From a candidate division Zixibacteria bacterium RBG-1 (GTDB taxonomy: Bacteria > Zixibacteria > MSB-5A5 > DSPP01 > RBG-1): 64,000 nucleotides of DNA. This document shows positions 25,820 through 35,527 of the stretch, piece by piece; the stretch's first letter is position 1, and each line of letters opens with the position of its first letter. Made by a program: the position numbers and the translations under genes. The stretch covers positions 1,668,001-1,732,000 of the forward strand of contig AUYT01000001.1 in NCBI GenBank assembly GCA_000447245.1, read 5' to 3'. The notes under the pieces are model-generated. The model was not told where the DNA came from. It saw only the letters and a list, made by a program, of their open reading frames with translations, and searched no databases.

Positions 25820-26740
25820 TTAATAAATATTTAAAGTAGATTTCCATCTCCGGTGTTGCCAGAACCAGTGGTCCGGATATTTTCGGATATATTCTTCTAT
25901 TTTGCTGGTATAAACCTGAGTTAAATTTTTTATGTCTTCATCTCTATTACCGGTCTCATGGAGATAAATCGGTTTTTCAATCACAACTTTGTGTTTGCCA
26001 TTTTGTTGATTTAAAGACAGCGCTATTACTATGGGGGCCCCGGTTTTCAAAGAAAAAAACGCTGGTCCCTTGTGAGTGGAAGCCGGCTGCCCCATAAAAT
26101 TCACAATCACCCCGTTTTTGCCGGCATCCTGGTCCGGCAGTACCGCCACAATTTGATTAGAGTTCAGTAATGCCAGAATTTTGCCGGCCGAGACACTTTT
26201 GTATAACACTGTGACTCCTTTATCTTCCACATAGCTGTAAACTAAATTTTCTGCCAGATGATTGTTCTGCCGCTGGACTAAGAAATTCATGGGATAGCCG
26301 GCTAACCTGACCGAGGTCCCTCCTATCTGCCAGCTGCCGAAATGAGAGCTGACTAAAATTGCACCTTTACCGTGTTGCATTATTTCATCCAGATAATGTA
26401 AATTCTCAAACTCTAAGTTGGATAAAATTTTTTCTTTGCTCAAAGCCGGAAAAATCAGATGCTCTATAAAGCCTCTGGCCATGTGACAATAAGACCCTAG
26501 CGCGATTTTCTCGATTTCATTTTCGGTCTTCTGATTTCCGAAAACCATCCTCAGATTAGCCAAGGTGACTTTTCTTCTGATTCTAAGCAGGCCGAAGCCG
26601 ACCTTTCCTAAAAAATTTGCTATTTTCAGATTGATTCGATAGGGAAGCAGGCGAAGGATTGCACCGATGGTTAGAAGCAACCAATATTCTAAGAGATGTC
26701 GAAATCTTTGGGGGCTATTCCCAGATCTTCTTTTTCCCAT
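25820..26740 (-). CDS. Lipid A late acyltransferase (LpxL/HtrB family)
   Basis: It adds secondary acyl chains to lipid A precursors. The 306-residue protein has one N-terminal membrane segment (about 18-34) and the acyltransferase core SSHFGSWQIGG at 131-141. In the family the catalytic motif is H-x4-D/E; here His133 is followed by Gln138 in place of the acid, which is unusual. Other blocks (VLPDQDAGKNGVIVNFMGQPASTHKGPAFFSLKTGAPIV) are well preserved. The gene overlaps the preceding peptidase gene by 52 bp, so a start slightly inside is possible. Confidence 0.88.
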   Translation of the reverse strand: MGKRRSGNSPQRFRHLLEYWLLLTIGAILRLLPYRINLKIANFLGKVGFGLLRIRRKVTLANLRMVFGNQKTENEIEKIALGSYCHMARGFIEHLIFPALSKEKILSNLEFENLHYLDEIMQHGKGAILVSSHFGSWQIGGTSVRLAGYPMNFLVQRQNNHLAENLVYSYVEDKGVTVLYKSVSAGKILALLNSNQIVAVLPDQDAGKNGVIVNFMGQPASTHKGPAFFSLKTGAPIVIALSLNQQNGKHKVVIEKPIYLHETGNRDEDIKNLTQVYTSKIEEYIRKYPDHWFWQHRRWKSTLNIY

Positions 26741-27606
26741 TTTTGCAAAATCTTTTTGCTTCTTCTCTTTTTATAAAGATACAGCCCCACAAAGATTATA
26801 GCAAGCACAGTCCAGAACGGAAAATCACCCAGTATCAGAGTCATCCAGTTGTATTTTTTCTTTATATAAGTCAAATATTCGGCTTCGAAATCAGCATAAT
26901 CGGAGCCGGTGGTTTTTAACAAAGCAGAATTCGGATTCTCCCCGTTTTTTATAAGCAACAGCAATTTCTTAAAATTTTCTACCCCGTATTCAGAATTGAT
27001 GTAATTTACTCCCAGAAAACTTTGGGCGTAACCTAAATGAGCTTTGCTTTCTGAAAAATGGTTGAGGGAATCGATTTTTGACAAGGACAAAAGCGATCCG
27101 GTCAGAACCACCCTAGCCAGAAGAATCCTGTCATCCCAGCCCCATTTTTCCGACTGCCAGACCGCAAATCCTTCATTTATCCAGAGGGGCAGATATTGCT
27201 CATCTATGTAATTGACTAGGAAAATATGCGCCAGTTCATGTTGTAAAACTTCGTTTATTGATTTTCCGGATTTGTGCCAGCCCGGAGATTTTATCACAAT
27301 GACATTTCTTGTGGGCAAAGCTACAGCCAGGGTCCATTCTGGTATTCTCTCTCCCACCAGAGCTTTGAATTTCTCCTCGGACTCGGCAACCTGGATCTGA
27401 ACTTTAGTTTTGAGACTGTCTCCGAAAAAGTTTACAAAATTTGCATAGCTCTTCTCTAAAATCACACCAACCTTTTCACCGAAACTTTTGTCTTGCGAGA
27501 AGATTTGAAAATGTGAGGTGGCGATTAAATTTTGTTCCTGACCGATGGAAATTGAGAACAAAAGCAGAAGAATGAGTAATGCCAGGAATAGTTTAGAATT
27601 GTGCAT
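26689..27606 (-). CDS. Membrane-bound MA-clan zinc metallopeptidase
   Basis: A 305-residue exported peptidase of the gluzincin peptidase-MA type. A signal peptide covers 1-22. The zinc motif HELAH is at 123-127, with the downstream Glu ligand at 145 in LWINEGFAVWQ. A C-terminal membrane helix (about 265-285) and a basic tail anchor it, so the catalytic domain faces the periplasm. The substrate is unknown. It lies between the AsmA-like gene (15 bp away) and the lipid A acyltransferase (52-bp overlap), suggesting a link to envelope assembly. Confidence 0.85.
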   Translation of the reverse strand: MHNSKLFLALLILLLLFSISIGQEQNLIATSHFQIFSQDKSFGEKVGVILEKSYANFVNFFGDSLKTKVQIQVAESEEKFKALVGERIPEWTLAVALPTRNVIVIKSPGWHKSGKSINEVLQHELAHIFLVNYIDEQYLPLWINEGFAVWQSEKWGWDDRILLARVVLTGSLLSLSKIDSLNHFSESKAHLGYAQSFLGVNYINSEYGVENFKKLLLLIKNGENPNSALLKTTGSDYADFEAEYLTYIKKKYNWMTLILGDFPFWTVLAIIFVGLYLYKKRRSKKILQKWEKEDLGIAPKDFDIS

Positions 27607-27621
27607 GGAAATTAAATAATA

Positions 27622-30090
27622 CTACGGTTTCTTCTTCAAAACTCCCTGCAGAAAATCTTCCACTTTTTTCTTGGTGTCTTCTTTTTTATCCTGCAGTTTA
27701 TTTTTTAAGGAATCCTGGAATTTCTTCTGAGCCACCGAGGTATCTATCATAAACTTGGGGTCCTTGGCTGTGCCACCGATTTTTATCTGCAAATCTATTC
27801 TTCCCTGCTCATCTTTGAAATACTGAGCCATATTGCCCAAAGATGCGAATTGTCTTGAAACTTCGGCTTCCAGCTTTTTAGAAACCTCCGGTGAGAATTT
27901 GATACTTAGCAGGTAATCCAAAGATTGGTCCAAACCGATGGAACCGGCTAATTTCCAGTCACCGGTTTTGCTGGTAGCGTCAAAATCCGCAAAAAAAACT
28001 CTCTGATTGACTATTTTAAATGAATTTTTTAGCATTTTGATCGGCTCTTCCTGGTAATTATCCAGTTTTAAGAAACTCCCCAACTTATTAAAGAACTCAA
28101 AATTGACCAGCTTCCCCTCTGCCAAAACTCCGGTACCGGAGGCAGTAAGTGATTTCAAAATTTCTTCTTCAGAAAAACCCTGACTGGTAAAATTAGCATT
28201 CAGATTAAATTTCCCGAACAGGCGATTATCAATCTTTGTAAAGCGGGATAGAAAGTCGTTGACTTCGATGTTGGTGGCTTTGACTTTGGTATCAAATTTT
28301 AGGCTATCTGCGTTGTTTAAATCACAGTTGGCTTCCCCTTCAATAAAACCGGAATAGATTTGCGAACTCACATTTTGGATTTTCAAGACATTGTTAATTA
28401 AGGTTAAGTCAGCTTTAAAATTTTTAAAAGGCATCTTTCTAAACATTACCGAGTCCACTGCAATTTTCCCCTTTAGGTCTGCTACTACCCCAATTGCTAA
28501 AAATAAAGGTGGTGTTTTTTGAGTTGTCGGAGAATTGGTTTTGGCAGTCGCCGAATTTTCGGGAATAAGCTCATCTAAATCTAAATAATCGGAAGTTAGA
28601 TTGAAAGTGAACAGAGGTTTGGGGGTGGCTTTATTTTTATTAAGTAGGTAGGGAACTAATTTTTTACATTCCCCGTTAATAACAAAAGAAGATTTTCCAC
28701 TGGTAGCTGATAGACGATTAACACTTAAATCCCCGTCAGCAATTTTTAAATTCCCGTTTAATTTTTCAAGCGGTTTACTCAAATTGAGAGAGGAAATTTT
28801 AATATCCTGTAAATTCAAATCACCCGAAAAATTCAGACTCTCAAAGCTTTTCATCTTTCCAAAAATCTTTCCCTTGACATCTAAATTTCCTGCCAGAGTT
28901 GTCCCTTCCGGCAAGGTTACAAATTCGGGAACGATAGCTAAATTTAGCTTACTGCTGAATTCAGCCGAAAGCTCGGGTGCTTTCAAGTTTGATACAACCG
29001 CTTTAAGCTGAAGCGGATTATTGCCAAACTGTGCCCGGGAGGTGGATAAGGTTAAACTATTGTTGGTAAAATTACTCTCCAAAACCGGAATCGTCACAGC
29101 AGATTTGGTCTTGGCTGACTGAATTTTTAAATCCTTTCCCGTCAATTTCCCATTTAACTGGGTCGGATAAAATCCGGTTTTAAGATCCCATTTTCCTTCG
29201 GCGTTAAAAGTCAACCGACCTGAACTTTTTATGTCTTGCTTTAATAAATTCGCAGGAAGCAAGCTTAAGAGGTTTTCGACATTGATTTCGTCCGAGTTAA
29301 TTTTTAAAACCATCTGTGGTTGCTTGGTAACCTGGGTTATCTTTCCCTGCAATTTAGTTTTATTTTTGTTCCAGGAAAAAATTACTTTGTTCAGGTTTAA
29401 GGAATCAGTCTTCAGATTATAGGCCATATCATACTCCAAAGCCAAAGGTATATCATAATTTTTTGACAATTTTGGTGAGAACATTTCTAAGCTTTTGACT
29501 TTTATTTTTCCGCTAGTGAAAAATTCCTTTAGATCGGGATTGTAATTTAATTTACTTTCTTGCGATAATTCATGAATTATAATGCGGCTTTGCTGAGGCG
29601 AATTTAAATAAACGATTCGGCCTTCTTTGAGTTCGAACTTATCAAAGGCGGCCGGTAACAGGATTGGGCTACCGCTGGTTGCCAGCAAATCGCCGTAATT
29701 ATTTAATGCAACCGTTTTTTTCTCTAAGTTTATGGTGGGCTTGACCAAGGTCAGCTTTTTCAATTCAATCCGTTTTTTTAAAAGAGGCCAAAATTTCACC
29801 TCCACTGAAAATTCATCCAAAGTCAGAAGATTCTTTTCTTTGAAACCGGGCATATTTTCAATAGCGACCCCTTTGATTTCAACACCTATTCCTCCCCAGA
29901 TGGAAATCGAAGCATCCTCTACCGTAACTTTCCGGTTCAGGGCCTGCTCAATCTTGGGCAGGGCATAAGCCAAAATCTTTTCCTTGGTGAAAATAATTTT
30001 AGCCGTAACCGTAGCGGCGATGAGCAGTACGATTATTATTCCAAAAATTATGCCGATGACCTTGAGAAACTTTTTGCTGCTAGGATTCAT
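27622..30090 (-). CDS. AsmA-family envelope protein
   Basis: An 822-residue AsmA/YicH-like protein. These are bridge-like lipid-transfer or outer-membrane-assembly proteins with an N-terminal inner-membrane anchor. The helix is at about 10-28 (FLKVIGIIFGIIIVLLIAATV), followed by LPKIEQALNRKVTVEDASISIWGGIGVEIKGVAIENMPG, the typical AsmA opening. A long repetitive beta region runs to an AsmA C-terminal domain (GTGVLAEGKLVNFEFFNKLGSFL onward, about residues 650-770). It sits between mnmA and the MA-clan peptidase in an envelope gene run. The family call is firm; the lipid or protein client is unknown. Confidence 0.88.
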   Translation of the reverse strand: MNPSSKKFLKVIGIIFGIIIVLLIAATVTAKIIFTKEKILAYALPKIEQALNRKVTVEDASISIWGGIGVEIKGVAIENMPGFKEKNLLTLDEFSVEVKFWPLLKKRIELKKLTLVKPTINLEKKTVALNNYGDLLATSGSPILLPAAFDKFELKEGRIVYLNSPQQSRIIIHELSQESKLNYNPDLKEFFTSGKIKVKSLEMFSPKLSKNYDIPLALEYDMAYNLKTDSLNLNKVIFSWNKNKTKLQGKITQVTKQPQMVLKINSDEINVENLLSLLPANLLKQDIKSSGRLTFNAEGKWDLKTGFYPTQLNGKLTGKDLKIQSAKTKSAVTIPVLESNFTNNSLTLSTSRAQFGNNPLQLKAVVSNLKAPELSAEFSSKLNLAIVPEFVTLPEGTTLAGNLDVKGKIFGKMKSFESLNFSGDLNLQDIKISSLNLSKPLEKLNGNLKIADGDLSVNRLSATSGKSSFVINGECKKLVPYLLNKNKATPKPLFTFNLTSDYLDLDELIPENSATAKTNSPTTQKTPPLFLAIGVVADLKGKIAVDSVMFRKMPFKNFKADLTLINNVLKIQNVSSQIYSGFIEGEANCDLNNADSLKFDTKVKATNIEVNDFLSRFTKIDNRLFGKFNLNANFTSQGFSEEEILKSLTASGTGVLAEGKLVNFEFFNKLGSFLKLDNYQEEPIKMLKNSFKIVNQRVFFADFDATSKTGDWKLAGSIGLDQSLDYLLSIKFSPEVSKKLEAEVSRQFASLGNMAQYFKDEQGRIDLQIKIGGTAKDPKFMIDTSVAQKKFQDSLKNKLQDKKEDTKKKVEDFLQGVLKKKP

Positions 30091-30150
30091 ATGCTCTAAT
30101 TGTCGTCAAGAGGAACTTTGAATTTTAAATTAAACTTTTGATAAAAGAAT

Positions 30151-31257
30151 TTATTCTTCAACTTTAACAATAATCCCGCCACCCAACAAAATTTCTCCAT
30201 CGTAGAAAACCGCAGATTGCCCCGGAGTAATAGCTCTTTCCGGCTTATCGAATTCTATTCTGACTTTATTTTCATCCAAAACAGAAAGAGTTGCTGAAGC
30301 CGGCTGATGCTGATTTCTGATTTTCACCTGACATTTTATAGATTTTTCAGGTTTAGGTATAGAAACCCAATTAACTTGGTTGACAGTAAAAATTTTCTTC
30401 CATAACTCTTTATCCTCAGCAATATAAATAGTATTTTCCTTAGGTTCGATTTTAGCCACATACATCGGTTTTCCAAACCCTTTTCCGAATCCTTTTCTCT
30501 GTCCGATAGTGTAAAAAGGAATCCCCTGATGCTCTCCCACCTTTTCTTTCTTCAGATTATAAATCGGACCCGGTTTGACTGAATTTCCATTTTCCCATTC
30601 TTTGAAAAATCTTTCATAATCATTATCCGGCACAAAACAAAGCTCCTGGCTGTCCGGCTTGTTGGCAGTTTTTAAATTGTACTTTCTAGCCAATTCACGC
30701 ACTTGTGTTTTGGTCAAATCACCTAGGGGAAACAACGTTTTCGACAAATCCTTTTGCGATAAACTCCACAAAACATAGGACTGGTCTCGGGATGAATCTT
30801 GGGCTTTTAGAATCTGATATCTGCCGGTTTTTTCATCAAATTTTATCCGAGCATAATGACCGGTAGCCAAAAATTCAGCCCCTAACGGAAAAACTTTCTC
30901 TCCCAAAATTTCCCATTTGACTTTGCGGTTGCAGATTATACAAGGGAAAGGAGTTCTGCCGGATTTATACTCATCCACAAAATTGGAAATTACATTCTTT
31001 TTGAACTCTTCTTTGAAGTCAAAGACCCAGTGCTTGGCTCCAATCTGGTTGCAGACATTTCGGGCATCATTGATTGTTTCAATGGAACAGCAAACCGACT
31101 CTCTGAAAATATTACCTCCCACCTCATCGTATTCCCAGAGTTTTAGGGTTACTCCCACAACTTCATAGCCTTGTTCTTGGAGCAAACAGGCTGCCACCGA
31201 GCTGTCCACTCCGCCGGACATGGCTACAAAGACCAATGGTTTTTTATTTTTTAGCAT
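30151..31257 (-). CDS. mnmA: tRNA-specific 2-thiouridylase MnmA
   Basis: It places sulfur on U34 of Lys, Glu and Gln tRNAs. The 368-residue enzyme has the PP-loop AMSGGVDSSVAA (13-23), catalytic Cys106 in FPCIICNRKVKW and the second Cys in SQELCFVPD, plus FYTIGQRKGFG. A 12-residue stretch near 47-58 (GGNIFRESVCCS) places a Cys pair by the motif-II loop, as in many non-proteobacterial MnmA. A promoter lies directly upstream. A cysteine desulfurase gene (32887) is nearby but separately transcribed, and could supply the sulfur. Confidence 0.97.
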   Translation of the reverse strand: MLKNKKPLVFVAMSGGVDSSVAACLLQEQGYEVVGVTLKLWEYDEVGGNIFRESVCCSIETINDARNVCNQIGAKHWVFDFKEEFKKNVISNFVDEYKSGRTPFPCIICNRKVKWEILGEKVFPLGAEFLATGHYARIKFDEKTGRYQILKAQDSSRDQSYVLWSLSQKDLSKTLFPLGDLTKTQVRELARKYNLKTANKPDSQELCFVPDNDYERFFKEWENGNSVKPGPIYNLKKEKVGEHQGIPFYTIGQRKGFGKGFGKPMYVAKIEPKENTIYIAEDKELWKKIFTVNQVNWVSIPKPEKSIKCQVKIRNQHQPASATLSVLDENKVRIEFDKPERAITPGQSAVFYDGEILLGGGIIVKVEE

Positions 31258-31270
31258 ATCAATTCAATTA

Positions 31271-31298
31271 AAATTATTTGCCTGAAAATGCAAGTCAA
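31271..31298 (-). promoter_or_regulatory. Probable promoter of mnmA
   Basis: TTGACT (31293-31298), 16 bp and TAATTT (31271-31276) on the minus strand, divergent from the SBBP promoter 25 bp away. Confidence 0.55.
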
Positions 31299-31322
31299 TT
31301 CATAAGTTTATACGAAAAGCTA

Positions 31323-31350
31323 TTGACTTTTCCTGCATTTTAGTTATGTT
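31323..31350 (+). promoter_or_regulatory. Probable promoter of the second SBBP gene
   Basis: TTGACT (31323-31328), 16 bp and TATGTT (31345-31350) lie about 28 bp before the start codon. Confidence 0.55.
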
Positions 31351-31377
31351 GAATCGGCTACCGGAGGTTTTGGGAAT

Positions 31378-32870
31378 ATGTCAAATAGAATAAAGATTTT
31401 CTTATTTTTTGCACATCTTTCTTATTTTCCTGCTTTGGCACAGGTGGATACTGCCTGGGTAATGCGTTATGAAGGGGTGGGATTTGGGGAAGATGTTCCT
31501 ACCGACATTGAAGTCGATGATAATGGCAATGTTTATGTTACTGGTTATAGTGATGGTTATATAACTTACTATGATTATGCAACAGTCAAGTACTCCCCTA
31601 ACGGAGATGTCTTTTGGGTTAGTCGATATATTGGATTAAACATCGGCGATTGGCCTGCCGATTGGGCATCTGCTTTGGCAATAGATGATAGTGGAAATGC
31701 ATATGTAACCGGATCTAGCTTCAACGGGATTTCTTACGATTACGCTACGATTAAATATAACCTAAATGGAGACACTATGTGGGTCAGACGTTACAATGGA
31801 CCTAGCAATGGTGATGACGGTGCTAGCGCTTTAGCAGTGGATAGGAATGGTAATGTGTATGTAACGGGTTGGAGCTGGAATGGAAGCACTTATGATTACA
31901 CTACTATCAGGTACACAACAGACGGAGAACTGTGTGGGTAAGACGCTACCAGGGAGCAGCCTTGGCTTTAGCATTAGATGAAAATGGAAATGTTTATGTA
32001 ACTGGTCATACTTGGGGTGTAAATTCTCCAGATTATGCTACCATAAAATATTCTCCAACCGGAGACACTTTGTGGGTCAGACGCTATGCTGGTCCAGGAG
32101 ATAAAGACGATCGAGCCTCAACTCTAACAGTAGATAAGAATGGCGATGTGTATGTAGGAGGTAGTTCTGGAACCATTAAATATTTGTCCAACGGAGATTT
32201 GGCATGGATCAGAACTGAGGCAATCGGTTCTTTGTCGCTCGACAATACTGGCAGTCTTTATATAGTGGGTACACTAACAGGCATAGGAGGTACTTATGAT
32301 TACTCCGCTATAAAATATTCACCAAACGGAGATACTTCATGGGCTAGAAGCTACAACGGGCCGGATAACGATGAGGATATTACATCTGCCCTGGCATTAG
32401 ACGAAAATGGAAATCTATATGTAACTGGTAGCAGCGTTAGTAGCAAAACTTGTTCTGATTATGTCACGATTAAGTATTCACCTAACGGAGATGTTTTATG
32501 GATTAAACAATATGACGACCCGTATGGTTTTTGTGAGAGGCCTACTGATTTGGCAGTGGATAAAGGTGGAGCCGTATATGTGAGTGGATACAGCGGTTTC
32601 TGGGAGCCTTCCCAATACGACTGGGTGACCGTCAAGTATTTTCAATGCTTCGCCAAGCCAGGAGATGCTGACGGAGACAGCACCATTCAGATATCTGACA
32701 TTGTTACTATAATAAATTATCTTTTTAAAGAACAACCAGTACTGAATCCTTCCTGCCGAGGAGATGTTAATGCAGACGGCAAAGTTTTACTGTCAGACAT
32801 AGTCTATCTCATAAATTATCTTTTCAAATCTGGCCCAACACCCCTAAAAAGTAAAGAGTGTTGCTTGTAG
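31378..32870 (+). pseudogene. SBBP/dockerin secreted protein, frameshifted
   Basis: This is a relative of the protein at 19275: a signal peptide (residues 1-21, ending ALAQ), SBBP-type repeats, two dockerin-like repeats (GDADGDSTIQISDIVTIINY, GDVNADGKVLLSDIVYLINY) and the same ending KECCL. The first open part stops at 31939 after DGELCG, and the second continues in the next frame from about 31932. Adding one C near 31928 (GGAGACACTG for GGAGAACTG) restores DGDTVWVRRY and a 497-residue protein. The repeat just after the break is also about six residues short. So it is either a recent pseudogene, a phase-variable or recoded gene, or an assembly error; sequence alone cannot decide. Confidence 0.85.
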
Positions 32871-32886
32871 GTAATTTTAAAATATT

Positions 32887-34059
32887 TTAATTATTTTTTG
32901 TAGCAGCGAAAGCCGGATGCAAATTTCTAATCTTCTCCACAATCCCCGGCAAAATTTCAGTCACATACTCCACATCTTCCATCGAATTAAATCTCCCAAA
33001 AGAAAATCTCACCGAACCCAGAGTCAGATGCTTAGGAACTCCCATAGCCATCAAAACATGCGATGGCTCCAGCGAACCGATAGAACAAGCCGAACCAGAA
33101 GATACAGCCACTCCCTGCAAATCCAAACCCAAAATAATCGACTCTCCATCACAACCGTTAAAAGATAGATTAACCGTATTGGGAACCCTCAAAGTCGGAT
33201 GCCCGCTCAGATAAACCTCCGGAATAGTGTCTAAAATTTTCTTCAAAAAAGACTCACTGAGTCTTTTCATTTTATCTTGATATTCATCCAAATCTTGCGC
33301 AGCAATCTCACAGGCCTTACCTAACCCCACAATCGAAGCCACATTCTCCGTTCCAGCCCTACGACTTCTCTCTTGATTTCCCCCTTGCAGTAACGAAGTA
33401 ATTTTCGTCCCTCTTTTGATGAATAAAACTCCAATTCCCTTTGGAGCATACAATTTATGCCCGGAAATAGAGAGCAAATCCACCCCTAATTTCTGCACAT
33501 CCACCGAAATTTTTCCTATTGATTGAACCGCATCGGTGTGAAAAACAACATTGCGCTCTTTGGCAATTTTGAGTAATTCTTCAATCGGCTGAATGGTTCC
33601 GACTTCGTTGTTAGCGTGCATGATTGAGACAATAACAGTATCTTTGCGAACCGATTTTCTTAAATTATCCGGGTCAACCATTCCGAATTTATCCACATCC
33701 AGATAGGTTACACTGTAACCATTTTCTTCCAAAAATTTACAGGTTTCCAGCACCGCCTGATGCTCAATTTTGGAAATTATGATATGGTTCCCTTTATTTT
33801 TATTAGCCCATAAGATTCCCTTGATAGCCCAATTATCTGATTCCGAGCCACAGCTGGTAAAATAAATTTCAGATGGGTGAGCATTGATAAGTTTGGCTAC
33901 TTTTTCTCTGGCTTCTTCAACCGCCACTTTGGCTTCTCTCCCAAAAGAGTGCAAACTGGAAGGATTACCAAATTTTTCGGTTAAATAGGGCTGCATGGCC
34001 TCCAGCACCTCCGGATGAATCGGAGCCGTGGCGTTGTAATCTAGGTAAATTTCAGGCAT
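32887..34059 (-). CDS. Cysteine desulfurase (NifS/IscS family)
   Basis: A PLP enzyme that takes sulfur from cysteine for Fe-S clusters and thiolated tRNA. In the 390-residue protein the PLP lysine is K202 (SISGHKLYAPKGIGVLF) and the persulfide cysteine is C325 in SSGSACSIGSLEPSHVL, on the long loop typical of group I enzymes. I start it at the ATG at 34059 (MPEIYLDYNA) behind AAAGGA; a TTG six codons upstream is unlikely. No iscU or iscR gene is adjacent. It has its own promoter. Confidence 0.96.
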   Translation of the reverse strand: MPEIYLDYNATAPIHPEVLEAMQPYLTEKFGNPSSLHSFGREAKVAVEEAREKVAKLINAHPSEIYFTSCGSESDNWAIKGILWANKNKGNHIIISKIEHQAVLETCKFLEENGYSVTYLDVDKFGMVDPDNLRKSVRKDTVIVSIMHANNEVGTIQPIEELLKIAKERNVVFHTDAVQSIGKISVDVQKLGVDLLSISGHKLYAPKGIGVLFIKRGTKITSLLQGGNQERSRRAGTENVASIVGLGKACEIAAQDLDEYQDKMKRLSESFLKKILDTIPEVYLSGHPTLRVPNTVNLSFNGCDGESIILGLDLQGVAVSSGSACSIGSLEPSHVLMAMGVPKHLTLGSVRFSFGRFNSMEDVEYVTEILPGIVEKIRNLHPAFAATKNN

Positions 34060-34075
34060 AATTTTTCCTTTAGCC

Positions 34076-34105
34076 AATATATCTCAAAAGTTAGGTTTTT
34101 GTCAA
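34076..34105 (-). promoter_or_regulatory. Promoter of the cysteine desulfurase gene
   Basis: TTGACA (34100-34105), 18 bp and TATATT (34076-34081) on the minus strand, about 20 bp before the ATG. Confidence 0.75.
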
Positions 34106-34151
34106 TCTAAATACGAAATGGAGTAGTAAAGGTATAGCTAAATTCGGTTAC

Positions 34152-34793
34152 TTAGGAAATTTTTAAGCGGTTTATAAACTCTCGGGTAGTATCAGAAATA
34201 TTGGGAGAACAAATAATAGCTGAAGCTACCGCAACTCTTTTTGCTCCGGCATTAATAACTGACCCCAGATTATCCAGATTTATCCCCCCTATAGGGAAAA
34301 AGGGAATTTTCAACTCTTTTTTGGCTTGTCTGATTAAACCCAATCCCACCGGCTGAGGAATTCTTTCTTTGGTGGTAGTATAAAAAATCGGACCTAAACC
34401 CACATAATCAGCTCCCTGTTTTTGAGCCGTTCTGGCTTTTTTAATATTTTCCGCCGAGGTCCCGATTATTTTATTTTTCCCCAAGAGTTTTCTGGCAACT
34501 GGAACAGGCAAGTCATTCTGTCCTACGTGAACACCGTCAGCATCAATGAACAAGGCAATATCCACTCTGTCATTGATTATTAAAAGAACCTTTTGGTTTT
34601 TTAAAATCTTTTTAATCTTTGTCGCCTCTTTTAAAAACTCTCCGTCCTCCGCATATTTATCCCGGTATTGAATCATCTGGACTCCGGATTTAACCAGCTG
34701 ACTGGTCACATCTTCAACTTTTCTTTCTCCTATCAATTTTTTATCAACCAAAACATACAGCTGGGCTTTTTTCAAAATCTCTTTTTTATTCAT
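34152..34793 (-). CDS. thiE: Thiamine-phosphate synthase
   Basis: It joins the pyrimidine and thiazole halves of thiamine. The 213-residue TIM barrel shows MIQYRDKYAEDGEF, LLIINDRVDIALFIDADGVHVGQNDLP and the pyrophosphate-binding GADYVGLGPIFYTTTKERIPQPVGLG. Its ATG overlaps the preceding amidotransferase gene by 4 bp. No other thi gene and no TPP riboswitch is seen, so it appears to be expressed from the tamB promoter far upstream. This is an unusual place for a thiamine gene. Confidence 0.95.
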   Translation of the reverse strand: MNKKEILKKAQLYVLVDKKLIGERKVEDVTSQLVKSGVQMIQYRDKYAEDGEFLKEATKIKKILKNQKVLLIINDRVDIALFIDADGVHVGQNDLPVPVARKLLGKNKIIGTSAENIKKARTAQKQGADYVGLGPIFYTTTKERIPQPVGLGLIRQAKKELKIPFFPIGGINLDNLGSVINAGAKRVAVASAIICSPNISDTTREFINRLKIS

Positions 34794-35527
34794 GATTTAC
34801 CGGCTTCATTTATCAACCATTTAAAAAGTTTTTGCGAACTTTCTTCTTCTAACATCATTTCCGGGTGCCACTGCACCCCGATAATTCTGGCATTTTTATG
34901 CTCAATTCCTTCGATTACCTGGTCATCTTTGGAAAGAGCTGAAGTGATAAATTCCGGTGCTATATTTTTTATGATTTGATGATGATAAGTATTAACCCAG
35001 AGCTCTTTTTTACCAATTATATTATTTAATTTGCTATGTTCAGTCAGTACGATTTGGTGACGGTTGCTGTATTTTGGTTTTCCTGAATTGTTATGCTCCA
35101 AAGTAAACTCTTTTCTTAATGATAGATCCTGATACAGATTTCCTCCAAAAGCCACGTTTATTACTTGCGGTCCCCGGCAGATACCTAGAACCGGGACTTC
35201 TTTTGCTTTAGCTTTTTTCATTAGCTCAATTTCCAAATAATCTCTTTCATTGGTAACCTCTACTGTATCAGAAACAATTTCTTCCCCATAAAAAGAAGGA
35301 TGAATATCCTCTCCCCCGGTTACCAAAATTCCGCTTAAAATTTTAAACCATTCATCAGCGGTTTCCATGGTAGTCAGATTAGGCAGAAGTATTGGGGCGC
35401 CGCCGAAATTTTCCACCGCCTCAAAATAAGCTCTCTTCAAATAATCGAAGGGAAGAGTAGTGGGGCTTTCCCGCTTTTCATCCTGATACACCATACTGCA
35501 GGTGATTCCAATGATTGGTCTGGCCAT
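34790..35527 (-). CDS. Class I glutamine amidotransferase-like hydrolase (PuuD family)
   Basis: A 245-residue gamma-glutamyl-gamma-aminobutyrate hydrolase-like enzyme. The catalytic triad is visible: nucleophile C117 in LGICRGPQVINV, H221 and E223 in GVQWHPEMM. The N-terminus RPIIGITCS and VTGGEDIHPSFYG fit the peptidase C26 family. The substrate is uncertain; the family hydrolyses gamma-glutamyl amides. It starts directly after the tamA stop codon and overlaps thiE. Confidence 0.88.
   Translation of the reverse strand: MARPIIGITCSMVYQDEKRESPTTLPFDYLKRAYFEAVENFGGAPILLPNLTTMETADEWFKILSGILVTGGEDIHPSFYGEEIVSDTVEVTNERDYLEIELMKKAKAKEVPVLGICRGPQVINVAFGGNLYQDLSLRKEFTLEHNNSGKPKYSNRHQIVLTEHSKLNNIIGKKELWVNTYHHQIIKNIAPEFITSALSKDDQVIEGIEHKNARIIGVQWHPEMMLEEESSQKLFKWLINEAGKS

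Noticed and set aside
34794-35527. TPP riboswitch for thiE
   Set aside because: thiE overlaps the upstream coding region, and no thi-box-like sequence is seen.
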